Source: Opitutaceae bacterium (GTDB taxonomy: Bacteria; Verrucomicrobiota; Verrucomicrobiia; Opitutales; Opitutaceae). From it: a DNA stretch of 6,933 bases. Positions 6,263-6,933 of this stretch are shown in pieces. The first letter of the stretch is position 1; each line of letters opens with the position of its first letter. Below the pieces are notes generated by a model. It was not told the DNA's origin, ran no database searches, and saw nothing but the letters and a program-made list of their open reading frames with translations. Position numbers and translations under genes: made by a program. The DNA is taken from positions 1 to 6,933 of the forward strand of contig RGAX01000150.1 in NCBI GenBank assembly GCA_009919985.1. Direction: 5' to 3'.

Positions 6263-6901
6263 TTATTTTGCGGCGGCCACGGCGGCGACAAACGCTTTGG
6301 CTTTGGCGGTGATCGCAGCCCAGTTTTTTTCCTTCAGTGCCTTGGCGTCCACGAGGGAACTACCCGCCGCGGTGGCGAAGGCGCCGGCTTTGAGGAACTC
6401 GCCGATGTTGTTTTCATTCACGCCCCCGGTGGGCACCATCTCGATGTGCGGGAGTGGAGCTTTGACCGATTTAATGTAACCGGGGCCGAAGAATTCGGCC
6501 GGGAAAATCTTCGCCGCATCCGCGCCGGCTTCCCAGGCGTTGACGATTTCGGTGGGCGTGAAGGCTCCGGAGAAAATGGGCACACTATAGCGTTTGCACA
6601 GCGTGATAACATCGGGGCGGAGCGCGGGAGTGACGATGAATTTGGCGCCCGAGAGGATGCCGGCGCGGGCGGTCTCGGCGTCGAGAACGGTGCCAAGGCC
6701 AAAGAGAAAATCAGGCAGTTCCGAGGTGGCTTTTTCCAGCATGCGGATGGCCCCAGGGGTAGTCATGGTCAGCTCGATACTCGTCAGGCCGCCTTCTGCT
6801 AAGGCTTTGGCGCAGTCGAGCAGACCGTCGGGGTTGTCAGCGCGGATCAAGGCGATGACGCGTTCGGTGCGGAATTTCTGCAGAATGGCTTCTTTTTTCA
6901 T
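6263..6901 (-). CDS. eda: 2-dehydro-3-deoxy-phosphogluconate / 4-hydroxy-2-oxoglutarate aldolase
   Basis: A complete 212-aa class I aldolase of the KDPG/KHG family, normal length. It cleaves 2-keto-3-deoxy-6-phosphogluconate to pyruvate and glyceraldehyde-3-phosphate (Entner-Doudoroff or uronate breakdown) and usually also 4-hydroxy-2-oxoglutarate, in the cytoplasm. The (beta/alpha)8 landmarks are present: SIELTMTTP (41-49) with the catalytic Glu43, GLGTVLD (68-74), FIVTPAL (88-94), GAFTPTE (112-118), AAKIFPAE (129-136) with the Schiff-base Lys131, and PTGGV (157-161) binding phosphate. The Ala/Lys-rich C-terminus is ordinary. The ATG at 6901-6899 gives the expected N-terminus (MKKEAILQKF), with only a weak AGGG before it. 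The gene has its own terminator and is convergent with the P-loop gene. Which sugar acid pathway it serves cannot be told, because the upstream neighbour is outside the window. Confidence 0.95.
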   Translation of the reverse strand: MKKEAILQKFRTERVIALIRADNPDGLLDCAKALAEGGLTSIELTMTTPGAIRMLEKATSELPDFLFGLGTVLDAETARAGILSGAKFIVTPALRPDVITLCKRYSVPIFSGAFTPTEIVNAWEAGADAAKIFPAEFFGPGYIKSVKAPLPHIEMVPTGGVNENNIGEFLKAGAFATAAGSSLVDAKALKEKNWAAITAKAKAFVAAVAAAK

Positions 6902-6933
6902 GAGAGCCCTGAGCTTGACGCGCCGCGCGCGGG

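Noticed and set aside
5938..6291. 117-codon minus-strand frame across the acidic gene's end and the terminator
   Set aside because: It reads through the intrinsic terminator and opposes the coherent P-loop protein. Its Arg-rich translation mirrors the acidic codons of the other strand.

Overview
The window (about 6.9 kb, GC-rich) is chromosomal-looking bacterial DNA. The general style suggests a Gram-negative Verrucomicrobiota/Opitutaceae-like bacterium: a large outer-membrane secretin, weak or absent Shine-Dalgarno sequences, and a P-loop protein with an acidic tail beside aroC. This placement is an inference from protein style, not a database result. There is no rRNA, tRNA, CRISPR array or recognisable insertion sequence.

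Layout, left to right. Positions 1-54 (minus) hold the first 18 codons of a gene that runs off the left edge, probably gspE. Positions 76-2106 (minus) encode a complete type II secretion secretin (GspD-like, 676 aa) with signal peptide, N0-N3 domains and C-terminal secretin pore. Positions 2356-3741 (minus) encode a Fic-family protein with an N-terminal winged-helix-like domain. Its Fic motif is altered (QPFEDVNKRVSR, with the usual catalytic His replaced by Gln). Its start codon lies at the edge of a striking array of seven copies of TTGCGCCA/TGGCGCAA (3741-3897). About 420 bp follow with no intact gene, but with a possible C-terminal gene remnant on the minus strand (4081-4260). Positions 4321-5333 (plus) carry aroC (chorismate synthase) with an internal deletion of about 100 nt that also shifts the frame. 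Positions 5394-6191 (plus) encode a CobW-like P-loop protein with a very acidic C-terminal region. Positions 6263-6901 (minus) encode a complete KDPG/KHG aldolase, convergent with the P-loop gene and followed by a strong intrinsic terminator at 6200-6238.

How the genes relate. The secretin and the partial gene to its left look like one secretion operon. The Fic gene with its repeat array looks like a self-contained accessory cassette, perhaps autoregulated through its own winged-helix domain. aroC and the aldolase are housekeeping metabolism. The points most worth a second look are the symmetric repeat array over the fic promoter and start codon, the His-less Fic motif, and the aroC deletion, which is either a real pseudogene or a sequence/assembly error.
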